From contig JAAEOP010000014.1 of NCBI GenBank assembly GCA_024223125.1, positions 1-39,829 on the forward strand: a DNA stretch of 39,829 bases. The letters run 5' to 3'. The position numbers were made by a program, and so were the translations under genes. Positions 15,558-23,809 of this stretch are shown here, piece after piece. The stretch's first letter is position 1; the number at the start of each line of letters is the position of its first letter. The notes below the pieces were generated by a model, which was not told where the DNA came from, ran no database searches, and was given only the letters and a program-made list of their open reading frames with translations. The DNA is from Chloroflexota bacterium (lineage in GTDB: Bacteria; Chloroflexota; Anaerolineae; Promineifilales; Promineifilaceae).

Positions 15558-15587
15558 ATTATAAGTTGACCTGCCCTAAATAATCAA
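15558..15587 (-). promoter_or_regulatory. Promoter of the kinase-led signalling cluster
   Basis: On the minus strand TTGATT (15587-15582), an 18-bp spacer and a perfect TATAAT (15563-15558). The start of transcription would fall near 15551, only a few bases before the first possible ATG (15544). The promoter overlaps the 3' end of the PIG-L gene. Confidence 0.6.
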
Positions 15588-16340
15588 GCAACATTGGGCT
15601 GTACTTTTGTGCCATACCCTTTCGCCGCCAATTTTTTGTACATGGTAGCGAATTTGTTTTTCAAGGTCGGCACGGCCGTTAAAGAATGTACTGACCTGTG
15701 ATGTATAGGCGGCGATGGCTTCAATGCGAGCTTGTACGGCCGCTGTGGAAAGGAAAATGGTTTGGGCTTGCCATTCCGTTGTGTGTGGGGGAATGACGGT
15801 CGTTAGCGCCATCTCATTACACACATAGGGATAATCTTCATAATAAACCGAACTATCTCCAAAACAATGTTCGGCTGCCTGTCGTACAATTTGATGGTCT
15901 ACATGGTTGCCGGCCGCTAACGGAACGACTATTTGTTGATGTGACGGCAAATTCTCTAATTCATGTGCCAACTGCTTAACCAATGCCTGCTCATGTGGGT
16001 GAATGGGACCAATAATTTGCGCCCAATCTGCATAGTAAACAGCCCCCTGAGCATCTGTGCGGTAAATACAATCTGGTGTTTCCCAATGCTGGTAATCTGC
16101 CCCCAAAATCTGGTCGGCAACTTTATCCTCTATCTGTCGTGCGGCCACCACACCTTGTGCCAACTGCCAACGCTCATGTAATTCCTGAGCATACTCGGAC
16201 ACAGTCTCCACGGAAGGAATGCCGGCCATGACTGTGACAATGAGGATGTTTTTGCCAACGGCCGTTTGCTTAAAAATCTGCCCGCCACAAGACAAAGCCG
16301 CATCATCTAAATGGGGGGATAGGTAGATCGTGTCATACAT
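15576..16340 (-). CDS. PIG-L/LmbE-family deacetylase
   Basis: A 254-aa protein with the two zinc-binding signatures of the family: SPHLDDAALSCGG at the N-terminus (the acidic pair binds zinc and acts as base) and PLAAGNHVDHQIVR in the middle. Family members remove an acetyl group from N-acetylglucosamine-containing molecules, including lipid or thiol precursors. The substrate here is unknown. No signal peptide is present. There is no clear Shine-Dalgarno sequence before the ATG. It lies divergent to moaC across a 119-bp region with small direct repeats (tatgcaag twice at 16352-16367), and its 3' end carries the promoter of the kinase gene. Confidence 0.88.
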   Translation of the reverse strand: MYDTIYLSPHLDDAALSCGGQIFKQTAVGKNILIVTVMAGIPSVETVSEYAQELHERWQLAQGVVAARQIEDKVADQILGADYQHWETPDCIYRTDAQGAVYYADWAQIIGPIHPHEQALVKQLAHELENLPSHQQIVVPLAAGNHVDHQIVRQAAEHCFGDSSVYYEDYPYVCNEMALTTVIPPHTTEWQAQTIFLSTAAVQARIEAIAAYTSQVSTFFNGRADLEKQIRYHVQKIGGERVWHKSTAQCCLII

Positions 16341-16420
16341 ATTTTAATCAGGTATGCAAGTATGCAAGTAAAAGCTTAACTCTCAAGAATGACGCGCCAC
16401 TTGCAAACTTATAACTCCAA

Positions 16421-16450
16421 TTGGCTTGCCTCTTCATAGCCAACTATAAT
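16421..16450 (+). promoter_or_regulatory. moaC promoter, probably giving a leaderless mRNA
   Basis: TTGGCT (16421-16426), an 18-bp spacer and a perfect TATAAT (16445-16450). Only 9 nt separate the -10 box from the ATG at 16460, so transcription would start at or within a few bases of the start codon. Confidence 0.65.
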
Positions 16451-16459
16451 ACGAAGCCT

Positions 16460-16996
16460 ATGTCTAAGCAATTGACTCATCTAGATGAACACGGCCGTGC
16501 CCGCATGGTTAACGTGGGCTACAAAAAAGATACGCAGCGTATTGCGGTGGCTCGCGGCGCCGTGCATATGCAGCCGAAAACATTGCAGCTTATCCTGGAA
16601 GGCAATATGAAAAAGGGGGATGTGCTGGGCGTGGCAGAGTTGGCCGGGGTCATGGCCGCTAAACGTACCAGCGACTTGATCCCGCTTTGCCATCCACTAA
16701 TGTTGAGCCATATATCTGTCACCTGCACACCCAATCCAAAGCAAAGTTGTGTGGAGATTGAAGCCACCGTCCGTTTAACGGGTAAAACTGGGGTGGAGAT
16801 GGAAGCATTAACGGCCGTCACCCTCGCTGGACTCACTATTTATGACATGGCTAAAGCTGTGGATAAAGGAATGCGCCTGACCGACATACATTTGGTACGT
16901 AAGGAAGGCGGTAAAAGTGGAGATTGGAGTCTTGTCCTGAGTGAAGCCGAAGGATTGGAAATTAGAGATGATAATCTCCTAATCTCTAATCTCTAA
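16460..16996 (+). CDS. moaC: Cyclic pyranopterin monophosphate synthase MoaC
   Basis: The start at 16460 ([20 protein letters not shown]) matches family N-termini; the open frame to 16421 crosses the promoter. MoaC converts the MoaA product into cyclic pyranopterin monophosphate, early in molybdenum cofactor synthesis. Conserved blocks are [31 protein letters not shown] and the final EGGKSGDW. At 178 aa it is about 20 residues longer than usual. The extra tail ([20 protein letters not shown] plus NL) is encoded by two repeat elements that lie outside genes elsewhere. Twelve base pairs separate it from the MoaD-MoaE gene, so the two are surely co-transcribed. No moaA is in the window. Confidence 0.96.
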   Translation: MSKQLTHLDEHGRARMVNVGYKKDTQRIAVARGAVHMQPKTLQLILEGNMKKGDVLGVAELAGVMAAKRTSDLIPLCHPLMLSHISVTCTPNPKQSCVEIEATVRLTGKTGVEMEALTAVTLAGLTIYDMAKAVDKGMRLTDIHLVRKEGGKSGDWSLVLSEAEGLEIRDDNLLISNL

Positions 16997-17000
16997 TCTC
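16929..17000. repeat. Two repeat elements forming the 3' end of moaC
   Basis: The first unit (about 16931-16956, cttgtcctgagtgaagccga followed by aggatt) is a variant of the widespread CCTGAGCGAAGTCGAAGG repeat. The second (16961-17000) pairs ATTAGAGAT with ATCTCTAAT (16982-16990) and repeats CTAATCT three times. They encode the atypical MoaC tail. Confidence 0.65.
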
Positions 17001-17007
17001 AATAAAT

Positions 17008-17724
17008 ATGGAACTAGAAATACGTTTATTTGCTACATTAAGAGATCGTGTCGGGCAGAACAGTATCATTGTGATGGTTGATGAACCGGCTACAGTACAA
17101 CAGGTGTTGACGGCCGTAGCCCAAACATACCCAGAATTGGCTGCGACCGTAGCCAGTTCTGTTGTGGCCGTCAATAAAGCGTTTGCCGGCGAGGATACGG
17201 CCGTGACCCCCAGCGATAAAATTGCTATCTTTCCCCCCGTCAGCGGTGGCAGCAAGGCCTCTCCCTTCCCCACCTATTTTGCCATCACCCCAGACGAACC
17301 GGATATCAACGCCATCCAGCGCCAACTCAAACAACCGGATGTGGGGGCGATCATCAGCTTTACCGGTTCCGTGCGCGGCCAGACAAATCGGCCGGGTTTG
17401 CCCGCCACAACCACCTATCTGGAATATGAAGCATACAGCGAAATGGCGCAGCAAAAGATGGTCCAAATCGCTGTTGAAATCTGGCAGCAGTGGCCGTTGG
17501 TCAAGGGGATTGCTATCGTACAGCGTATTGGTCGTTTGGATATTGGCGATACGACTACATTTATTGCTTGTGCGGCTGGCCACCGCGACCAGGGCGCATT
17601 TGACGCTGCTCGTTACGGCATTGACCGGCTAAAAGAGATTGTCCCCGTTTGGAAAAAAGAGGTGGGGACAGATAAAAGCGTATGGGTGGAAGGCCATTAC
17701 CACCCGACAGAAGAAGATAACTAG
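17008..17724 (+). CDS. MoaD-MoaE fusion (molybdopterin synthase, MoaX-like)
   Basis: A 238-aa fusion of both molybdopterin synthase subunits. Residues 1-81 are MoaD, a ubiquitin-like sulfur carrier ending in PPVSGG (Gly80-Gly81). Residues from about 90 are MoaE with GAIISFTGSVRG, YLEYEAYSEMA, IVQRIGRLDIGD, AGHRDQGAFDAARY and PVWKKEV, including the Arg and Lys residues of the active site. In separate systems the MoaD Gly-Gly terminus must be free to be thiocarboxylated. Here it is internal, so the protein is presumably cut after Gly81, as reported for mycobacterial MoaX, which is cleaved at a corresponding Gly. The product turns cyclic pyranopterin monophosphate into molybdopterin. It follows moaC directly. 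Confidence 0.93.
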   Translation: MELEIRLFATLRDRVGQNSIIVMVDEPATVQQVLTAVAQTYPELAATVASSVVAVNKAFAGEDTAVTPSDKIAIFPPVSGGSKASPFPTYFAITPDEPDINAIQRQLKQPDVGAIISFTGSVRGQTNRPGLPATTTYLEYEAYSEMAQQKMVQIAVEIWQQWPLVKGIAIVQRIGRLDIGDTTTFIACAAGHRDQGAFDAARYGIDRLKEIVPVWKKEVGTDKSVWVEGHYHPTEEDN

Positions 17725-17754
17725 CAGCCGCGGCAGGGATACCGCAGCTACTAG
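17721..17754. repeat. Intergenic hairpin (ctagcagccgcgg type)
   Basis: Arms 17721-17733 and 17742-17754 pair at 11 of 13 positions around an 8-bp loop. It overlaps the moaDE stop codon and precedes the fabF ribosome binding site. No U-tract follows. Confidence 0.55.
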
Positions 17755-17774
17755 AAGCAAATTGGAGAATTTAT

Positions 17775-19028
17775 ATGGATAACGGAACCTCACACCGCCA
17801 CCGGGTTGTCATCACAGGGCTTGGCGCCATCACCGCCCTGGGTCACAATACGGCCGATACATGGGACGCTATTCTGGCTGGCCAAACTGGCACAGGCCCC
17901 TTTACTTTATTAAATCAGGACAGTCTCAGTTCCCAAACCATTTGCGAAGTGAAGGGGTTTACACCTGAACAATATATGTCCCGAAAAGATGTCCGGCGAC
18001 GTGACCGTTACCAACAATTGGCTACCGTTGCCGCCAGAGAAGCGATGACCCAGGCCAGACTGCCCATCAATGAAGACACCAGCCACCGTATCGGCATTAT
18101 TTTAGGCACTGGCGTGGGCGGCATACGCACTCTGGAAGAACAAGGCAAACTCCTAGTTGAGAAAGGATTTCGCCGTGTCAGTCCCTTTGCCATTACAATG
18201 ATCATGCCCAACGGAGCGGCCGGTTTGCTGGCGATAGATTACGGCATTCATGGCCCGACGACGACGATTACCACCGCCTGCGCCTCGGCCAGTGATGCTA
18301 TCGGTCATGCGTACCGCGCTATCCGTTCTGGGGACATTGATGCGGCTCTGACCGGTGGCAGCGAGTCCATTATGGCCACGGTCGCTCTGGCCGGCTTTGA
18401 AAGGGCGCGGGCTACTTCTACCAAAGGCTGTAACACGCCCCAGCCCTTCGATAAAAATCGGGATGGTCTGGTGGTAGGGGAAGGGGCAGCTATGTTGGTT
18501 ATTGAAAGTTTAGAACATGCTCAGGCTCGCGGCGCAACAATTCTGGCAGAAATATCTGGGTATGGTCAAACGACCGATGCTTTCCACATTACGGCTCCTT
18601 CTGAGGGCGGTTCCGGGGCCGCCAGGGCGATGCGTATTGCTCTAACCGAGTCAGGTCTGGAACCAGAGGATATTGATTATATCAGCGCCCATGGCACCGC
18701 CACGCAGTTAAACGACTCTAATGAGACGGCCGCTATTAAAGCCGCTTTAGGGGAACATGCTTATAACATCGGGGTCAGCTCCACCAAATCTATGACCGGA
18801 CATGTTATGGGTGGTACAGGGGCGATGGAAAGTGTCTTTTGCGCGTTAGCCATCCGCGACCAAATTATACCGCCTACTATTAATTACAAAACCCCTGACC
18901 CTGATTGTGATTTAGATTATGTACCTAATGAGGCTCGGCCGGCTAAAATTGATGTCTGCATGAATAATGCATTTGGTTTTGGTGGTCATAATGCTGTATT
19001 AATCTTCAAAAAATATGAGGACGTGTAA
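17775..19028 (+). CDS. fabF: Beta-ketoacyl-ACP synthase II (FabF)
   Basis: A 417-aa condensing enzyme of fatty acid elongation. It joins malonyl-ACP to a growing acyl-ACP in the cytosol. The Cys-His-His catalytic set is complete: TTACASASDAIG (Cys), ISAHGTATQLND (His) and STKSMTGHVMGGTG (Lys and His). The N-terminus RVVITGLGAITALGHN and the C-terminal NNAFGFGGHNAVLIFK are typical, and the length fits. TTGGAGAA precedes the ATG. It overlaps the RNase III gene by 14 bp. Fatty acid genes are often next to rnc in bacteria, commonly with acpP between; acpP is absent here. Confidence 0.96.
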   Translation: MDNGTSHRHRVVITGLGAITALGHNTADTWDAILAGQTGTGPFTLLNQDSLSSQTICEVKGFTPEQYMSRKDVRRRDRYQQLATVAAREAMTQARLPINEDTSHRIGIILGTGVGGIRTLEEQGKLLVEKGFRRVSPFAITMIMPNGAAGLLAIDYGIHGPTTTITTACASASDAIGHAYRAIRSGDIDAALTGGSESIMATVALAGFERARATSTKGCNTPQPFDKNRDGLVVGEGAAMLVIESLEHAQARGATILAEISGYGQTTDAFHITAPSEGGSGAARAMRIALTESGLEPEDIDYISAHGTATQLNDSNETAAIKAALGEHAYNIGVSSTKSMTGHVMGGTGAMESVFCALAIRDQIIPPTINYKTPDPDCDLDYVPNEARPAKIDVCMNNAFGFGGHNAVLIFKKYEDV

Positions 19029-19740
19029 GGTAGTGGAAAATCTCGCTTTTCTGGAAGAAAAAATAGGTGTGCAATTCGACGACCCCTCATTGTTGTCGCG
19101 TGCCCTCACGCACCGTTCCTACCTCAATGAAAACCCTGATACGGCCCTGGAAGATAACGAACGTCTGGAATTTTTAGGAGATGCGGTATTGGATTTTGTC
19201 GTAGGCGCCTATCTTTACCATCATTATCCAGAAGTAGATGAGGGGGAGTTGACCAGTTTACGAGCGGCTTTGGTAAGGGCTAAAACCCTGGCTCAGTTTG
19301 CCCGTCAGTTGGATTTGGGCCTCTATTTGCGCCTGGGGTATGGGGAAGCGGAAAATGGGGGTCGAGAACGCACTCCCCTGTTATGTGCCACGTTTGAAGC
19401 AGTTATTGGGGCGATGTATCTGGATCAGGGATTGGCCGATGTGGAGACATTGGTACAACAGCTTATTGGGCCAGCTTTGATGGAGATTATGGCTTCTGCT
19501 TCCCATAAGGATGCCAAAAGTGAGTTTCAAGTGTGGGCACAGGCTCAATATAACATTACCCCTCGTTATGAAGTAGTGAGCAGCACGGGGCCGGACCACG
19601 CCAAGATTTTTACGGTACATGTGAAATTGGATGAGAATGCCTGGGGGCAAGGAACGGGATGTAGTAAGCAGCAAGCGGCTCAGGCGGCAGCGACCGTAGC
19701 GCTGCAAAAAGCAAATAATTTTAATGACGAAGCAGAATAG
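19015..19740 (+). CDS. rnc: Ribonuclease III
   Basis: A 241-aa protein with the RNase III signature NERLEFLGDAVLDFVV, the downstream acidic residues in TFEAVIGAMYLDQG, and a C-terminal double-stranded RNA-binding domain (DAKSEFQVWAQAQYNITPRY, then GCSKQQAAQAAATVAL). It cuts double-stranded RNA, including rRNA precursors. The ATG at 19015 lies inside the end of fabF and lacks a Shine-Dalgarno sequence; a GTG at 19033 (VENLAFLEEK) is an alternative. The 14-bp overlap with fabF and the 17-bp overlap with the next gene point to translational coupling across all three. Confidence 0.95.
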   Translation: MRTCKVVENLAFLEEKIGVQFDDPSLLSRALTHRSYLNENPDTALEDNERLEFLGDAVLDFVVGAYLYHHYPEVDEGELTSLRAALVRAKTLAQFARQLDLGLYLRLGYGEAENGGRERTPLLCATFEAVIGAMYLDQGLADVETLVQQLIGPALMEIMASASHKDAKSEFQVWAQAQYNITPRYEVVSSTGPDHAKIFTVHVKLDENAWGQGTGCSKQQAAQAAATVALQKANNFNDEAE

Positions 19741-20575
19741 GCTGCGTTTGCTTATTACGGGGGGCAGCAGCTATCTAGGCCAACATTTGGTTCCCACGGC
19801 CGTTACCACATTTAACACCCTCTATACAACCTTTCAAAGTGATCCCCTACAATTACCACAAGGGGAAAAGCTGGACATTCGGGAAGCTGCGGCCGTTACC
19901 CAACTTGTACACTCGTTTCAACCTCAGGTCATTATTCACACGGCCGGCAGTAACCGGGGAGATGATATGGCGGCCGTTATCCGCTTGGGGGCAGAAAATA
20001 TAACACGAGCAGCCACGGCCGTTGGCGCTCGCCTGATTCACCTCTCTACTGATGTTGTCTTTAAGGGGGATGCTGCGCCATATGATGAAACGGCCGTGCC
20101 CAATCCAGTTAATGCTTACGGCCGTGCCAAAGCCGATGCCGAAAACATTGTTCAGCAGGTTGACAATACCGTCGTCATACGAACCTCCCTCATTTATGGA
20201 TTGCAGCGTATGGATCATGGCACAGCCTGGATGTCTAAAGCATTAAAAGCTGGCCAGCCCGTAACCTTATTTGATAACCAGATTCGCAATCCTGTTTGGG
20301 TAGAAACATTGAGCCACGCTTGTTTGGAACTGGCTCAAAACAATTACACTGGCATCCTCAACGTGGCTGGTAGCCAGATAATGACCCGCGCTGCTTTTAG
20401 TTTTAAGATGATGGATTATTGGCAGATCAATGAACGGGACACACTGACAATTGGCCCGTCTACCGGCAATCAATGGCCTTTGGATTGTACGCTAGATTTG
20501 CACCGGGCAGCGACCATGTTAAACACCCCCCTGCCCGGCGTCAACAAAGTGCTGAAGCGGGCCAACGCCTCGTAA
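19724..20575 (+). CDS. RmlD-like dTDP-4-dehydrorhamnose reductase family protein
   Basis: A 283-aa extended short-chain dehydrogenase. The nucleotide-binding loop is LLITGGSSYLGQHL, the catalytic Ser/Thr lies in LIHLSTDVVFKG and the Tyr-Lys pair in YGRAKADAE. PVTLFDNQIRNPVWVETL resembles the RmlD substrate region. RmlD makes dTDP-L-rhamnose with NADPH, but no other rhamnose gene is nearby, so another sugar or substrate is possible. It overlaps rnc by 17 bp. The frame is normal and complete. Confidence 0.85.
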   Translation: MTKQNRLRLLITGGSSYLGQHLVPTAVTTFNTLYTTFQSDPLQLPQGEKLDIREAAAVTQLVHSFQPQVIIHTAGSNRGDDMAAVIRLGAENITRAATAVGARLIHLSTDVVFKGDAAPYDETAVPNPVNAYGRAKADAENIVQQVDNTVVIRTSLIYGLQRMDHGTAWMSKALKAGQPVTLFDNQIRNPVWVETLSHACLELAQNNYTGILNVAGSQIMTRAAFSFKMMDYWQINERDTLTIGPSTGNQWPLDCTLDLHRAATMLNTPLPGVNKVLKRANAS

Positions 20576-20665
20576 AAAAACCAATCCCGAATCCCGACTA
20601 TGAATATTGCTATCTTATAAATACCCTCTAGAATAGTACGTTTAGTTACATAGTTACATCCCCCC

Positions 20666-20695
20666 TTGACTTTGCTCATGCGATTATGCTAGACT
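20666..20695 (+). promoter_or_regulatory. Promoter of the sigma factor gene
   Basis: TTGACT (20666-20671), an 18-bp spacer and TAGACT (20690-20695). The leader of about 75 nt contains an imperfect hairpin (ATGGGTG...CACCCCAT, 20720-20743) and AAAGGGA before the ATG. Confidence 0.6.
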
Positions 20696-20779
20696 GCCCC
20701 GGAACAAAGGAAGAGGACAGATGGGTGCGAGTCACACCCCATACATCATACAAAAATCTGAAAGAAAGGGATTTAATAT

Positions 20780-22030
20780 ATGAGTAATTTGAGGAATCCA
20801 TTCGGTGAAATGGATGTGGTTAATGTACTGCTAAATGAGGGTACAGAGCAAGGCTTTCTAACCTATGATCAGATTATGGAAGCTTTGCCCAAAATGGAAG
20901 ACAACATCCTAATACTGGAAACAATAATAGAAGAAGCGCAAGCGGCAGGTATACCGATTTACGAAAGTGAAGACGAGATAGACGCTGCCACAGTGAATGG
21001 GAAAGGGAAGGGCCGCCTCAACGACGAAGCACTCATTGAAGGAATTAATAATAATGACAGCGCTTCCGATGAAGAAGATTCGACCCATACAGCCCCACTT
21101 TTTGACCTGAGCAATGTGCCTATTGATGATTCTGTAGGTTTATATTTCCGTGAAATGGGGCAGCAAGGTTTGTTGTCTGCTGAAGAGGAAGTGCATCTGG
21201 CCAAAGAGATTGAAGCCGGCCGTGAGGCAACTTTGGAGCTAGATGAAGAAGTCAGCTTCCTGTCTGATGACACCTTAGACAATTTGGTTAATGTGCGAGA
21301 AATTGGTGACGCAGCCCGCGCACACCTGATTCGGGCCAATACTCGTCTGGTGGTTAGCATTGCCAAGAAGTACCGCGGACGCGGTTTGCAATTTCTGGAT
21401 TTGATTCAGGAAGGTAATGTGGGCCTGATGAAGGCGGTGGAGAAGTATGATTACCGGCGTGGGAACCGGTTTAGCACGTATGCTACCTGGTGGATTCGTC
21501 AGGCGGTAACACGAGCGCTGGCCAACCACGGCCGTACCATTCGTATTCCCGCTCATCTTGGCGGCCGTATCAGCAAGTTGTATCAGGTAGCGCAAGAGTT
21601 GGAACAGGAATACGGCCGTCAACCCACTGCTGAAGAAATTGCCGAACACATGGACTTACCGGCCGACCGTGTGCGCTGGATGCTGCGTACCAGCCGCCAA
21701 CCCGTCCACCTGGAACGCCCCGTCGGTGATGAATCTGACGCCGAATTGGGCGACTTCATTGAAGATGTAGACGCACCGCCTCCGGCCGAAACGGTCGCCC
21801 AGACAATGCTCACCGAAGAATTGGGCGAAATTCTAGACCAACTTACCCCCCGTGAAGCCCGTATTCTGCGCCTCCGTTATGGTCTGCAAGATGGCGAATC
21901 GCGCACACTTAAAGAAGTTGGCGAAATGTTTGGCCTTTCCCGTGAACGCATCCGCCAGTTAGAAAAAGAAGCGCTGCGTAAACTGCGCCATCCCAACTTT
22001 GCCGGCCATTTACGGCAATATTTGAATTGA
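20780..22030 (+). CDS. sigA: Housekeeping RNA polymerase sigma factor (SigA/RpoD)
   Basis: A 416-aa primary sigma factor. It has a region 1.1-like start, region 1.2 ([20 protein letters not shown]), region 2 ([40 protein letters not shown] for -10 recognition), region 3 ([20 protein letters not shown]) and region 4 ([20 protein letters not shown], then [18 protein letters not shown] for -35 recognition). The large non-conserved region of proteobacterial RpoD is absent. The good TTGACA/TATAAT promoters in this window agree with this sigma. It has its own promoter and a strong terminator, so it is a single-gene unit. Confidence 0.95.
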   Translation: MSNLRNPFGEMDVVNVLLNEGTEQGFLTYDQIMEALPKMEDNILILETIIEEAQAAGIPIYESEDEIDAATVNGKGKGRLNDEALIEGINNNDSASDEEDSTHTAPLFDLSNVPIDDSVGLYFREMGQQGLLSAEEEVHLAKEIEAGREATLELDEEVSFLSDDTLDNLVNVREIGDAARAHLIRANTRLVVSIAKKYRGRGLQFLDLIQEGNVGLMKAVEKYDYRRGNRFSTYATWWIRQAVTRALANHGRTIRIPAHLGGRISKLYQVAQELEQEYGRQPTAEEIAEHMDLPADRVRWMLRTSRQPVHLERPVGDESDAELGDFIEDVDAPPPAETVAQTMLTEELGEILDQLTPREARILRLRYGLQDGESRTLKEVGEMFGLSRERIRQLEKEALRKLRHPNFAGHLRQYLN

Positions 22031-22066
22031 CACCAACCATTCTTCCAACCGATTGACACACCACAA

Positions 22067-22094
22067 AAAAGAGGCTGCTCAGGCAGCCTCTTTT
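22067..22094. terminator. Bidirectional intrinsic terminator
   Basis: A perfect 12-bp stem (AAAAGAGGCTGC, 22067-22078, with its complement at 22083-22094) and the 4-nt loop TCAG. A-tract and T-tract flanks make it work in both directions, between the convergent sigA and SDR genes. Confidence 0.93.
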
Positions 22095-22111
22095 AATTTG
22101 GATAACAGTTC

Positions 22112-23053
22112 TCAATTAGAAGCATATGCCGCCTGCCGGTTGCGGCGGCGGGCCAGTTCGCTGGTGTAGGTTTGGCCTAAAGTGGCGGCGTACTGCTGTA
22201 CCCAATTAGTCAGGCGGGTTGTACCCGTGGGCGGGGCGTCTACTGCCAGCAAATCGGCCATCAAGCCTTCAATTTCTTCGGGGGTAATGAGGACATCATC
22301 TACCAAACGGCCGACCAGTTTGCTAACCTGTAAACCAAGCCAGGGTGGCATAGAGATAATAGGTCGGTTTTTGCCAATGGCCTGCCCGATGGTCTGAATT
22401 AAATGGCGATAGGTAAAGGTTTCTGGGCCGATGGCGTTGAGGATAATGTTGTCACGGCCGTGACCTTGTTCCACTGCCAGCTTTGCTAGATCATCAACAT
22501 GAATAGGCTGCATACGGTACTGCCCATCGCCAAAGACGCCAAACACAGGAAACTGTCGCACCATCCAGGTGATGTTGTTGATGAGGATGTCCTCTTTACC
22601 GAATAATACAGTCGGCCGTAAAATGGCATAAGAAAGACCGGTCTCCTGTAAAGCGCGTTCCAGAACTGCTTTGCCCTGGAAATATTCCAACGGAGAATTT
22701 TCGTCTGGATTGGTGATGCTGACATGGACAATGCGCTCCACGCCGGCTTCTTTGGCGGCGTTGAAGAGGATGATACTGTTTTGCACGGCGTCGGCATGTT
22801 TGAAGGTTTTGTGGTTAAAGCGCACCCAGTAGGTGTTGTACAATACGGTGACACCTTGCAGCGACGCGGCCAACTTTTCTGGCTGGTCAAAGTTAAAGGG
22901 GTGGGCGGGGACACGGCCATTGAACTCATTCTGTCGGTCTATAGAATTGGTCAGGGTAATAACCTGTTGTCCCTGAGCCAATAAACGGCGGGTAATATAT
23001 TTACCCGAATAGCCAAATGCGCCGGTAACGGCATGAAGTTGTTTTGTAGACAT
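22112..23053 (-). CDS. NAD(P)-binding NmrA-like SDR family protein
   Basis: A 313-aa atypical short-chain dehydrogenase with an N-terminal dinucleotide fold (HAVTGAFGYSGKYITRRLLA). It has VERIVHVSITNPDENSPLEY where classical enzymes carry the catalytic Ser and YxxxK, then YAILRPTVLFGKEDILINN. This pattern is that of NDUFA9/NmrA-like proteins that often bind NADPH without a proven reaction. GGAGATTAACT precedes the ATG. It lies 70 bp downstream of a GbsR/MarR-type repressor in the same orientation and is probably controlled by it. Confidence 0.85.
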   Translation of the reverse strand: MSTKQLHAVTGAFGYSGKYITRRLLAQGQQVITLTNSIDRQNEFNGRVPAHPFNFDQPEKLAASLQGVTVLYNTYWVRFNHKTFKHADAVQNSIILFNAAKEAGVERIVHVSITNPDENSPLEYFQGKAVLERALQETGLSYAILRPTVLFGKEDILINNITWMVRQFPVFGVFGDGQYRMQPIHVDDLAKLAVEQGHGRDNIILNAIGPETFTYRHLIQTIGQAIGKNRPIISMPPWLGLQVSKLVGRLVDDVLITPEEIEGLMADLLAVDAPPTGTTRLTNWVQQYAATLGQTYTSELARRRNRQAAYASN

Positions 23054-23123
23054 AGTTAATCTCCAATCTCAAATTTTGTAGTCCAGATATCCCTGTTCGG
23101 GCAATCGGATAGGGATGTTCGAT

Positions 23124-23669
23124 TTACGTAGAAGAACTGTTTCCGAATAGGCGTGAAATCGTTCCTGCCCGTAAATCATCCAGGGCGATCATGGTGGCTA
23201 CCAGGTTGTCCAGGTTGTTGAAGAAGCCTTGCATACTGGTCATACGCTGTTGGTAAAAGGTGGCTAAGTCGGGGTCTGTGTTGGGGGGCACGGCCGTTTG
23301 TACCATATCTAAACTTTCACCAACAGTCCGCAGCGCCAGATCAAACTCTTGCTGCTCTCGTTCGCGCAGCATTCCGCGAGCTATCTTCCAAAAATCAGTT
23401 TCAGCGATGTAATAATCTTTGCGGTCACCTAACTGCACTTGCTTGTGTACCATCCCCAGCCGCACCAGGGTGCGGACATTGGTGCTGACAGCCCCTTTAG
23501 TCACGTTTACCTGTGCCACCAGATCATCCAGCGAAATGGGGTCAGGCGAAAGATAAATAGCGCCATAAATAGCCCCCATCGCTTTGGGAAAACCCCAAAA
23601 ACTGCTGATACGACTCATACCTTGAATAAAATGTTGCCGTGCGTTTGCTAATTCGTCATTCATGATCAT
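23124..23669 (-). CDS. GbsR/MarR-type transcriptional regulator
   Basis: A 181-aa protein. Residues about 20-90 form a winged helix (FWGFPKAMGAIYGAIYLSPD, ISLDDLVAQVNVTKGAVSTN, LVRLGMVHKQVQLGDRKDYY). The FWGFP...GAIYG start is characteristic of the GbsR family, known from glycine-betaine and related stress genes. The C-terminal half is helical and probably dimerises. The gene has a near-consensus promoter with a 22-bp palindrome just downstream of the -10 box, which strongly suggests autorepression. The start could be 23669 or the ATG two codons later; no Shine-Dalgarno sequence is visible. Confidence 0.88.
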   Translation of the reverse strand: MIMNDELANARQHFIQGMSRISSFWGFPKAMGAIYGAIYLSPDPISLDDLVAQVNVTKGAVSTNVRTLVRLGMVHKQVQLGDRKDYYIAETDFWKIARGMLREREQQEFDLALRTVGESLDMVQTAVPPNTDPDLATFYQQRMTSMQGFFNNLDNLVATMIALDDLRAGTISRLFGNSSST

Positions 23670-23683
23670 TTTGTTTGTATATA

Positions 23684-23705
23684 ACGTTTAGTTTGAACTA
23701 AACGT
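23684..23705. promoter_or_regulatory. Palindromic operator of the GbsR/MarR regulator
   Basis: Perfect 10-bp arms, ACGTTTAGTT (23684-23693) and AACTAAACGT (23696-23705), with the 2-bp centre TG. It starts right after the -10 box of the regulator promoter, covering the transcription start. It also lies about 105 bp upstream of the divergent hydrolase gene. Confidence 0.82.
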
Positions 23706-23733
23706 ATTATACAGATTGGATAGTGAATGTCAA
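23706..23733 (-). promoter_or_regulatory. Consensus promoter of the GbsR/MarR gene
   Basis: On the minus strand a perfect TTGACA (23733-23728), a 16-bp spacer and a perfect TATAAT (23711-23706). The adjacent palindrome would block it when occupied. Confidence 0.85.
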
Positions 23734-23809
23734 GACGGCCGTTTGACTCTCTTCACCATTCGATATAAAAACAACCGATTTACGATAGCAAAAGGAGTAT
23801 CCATAAACA

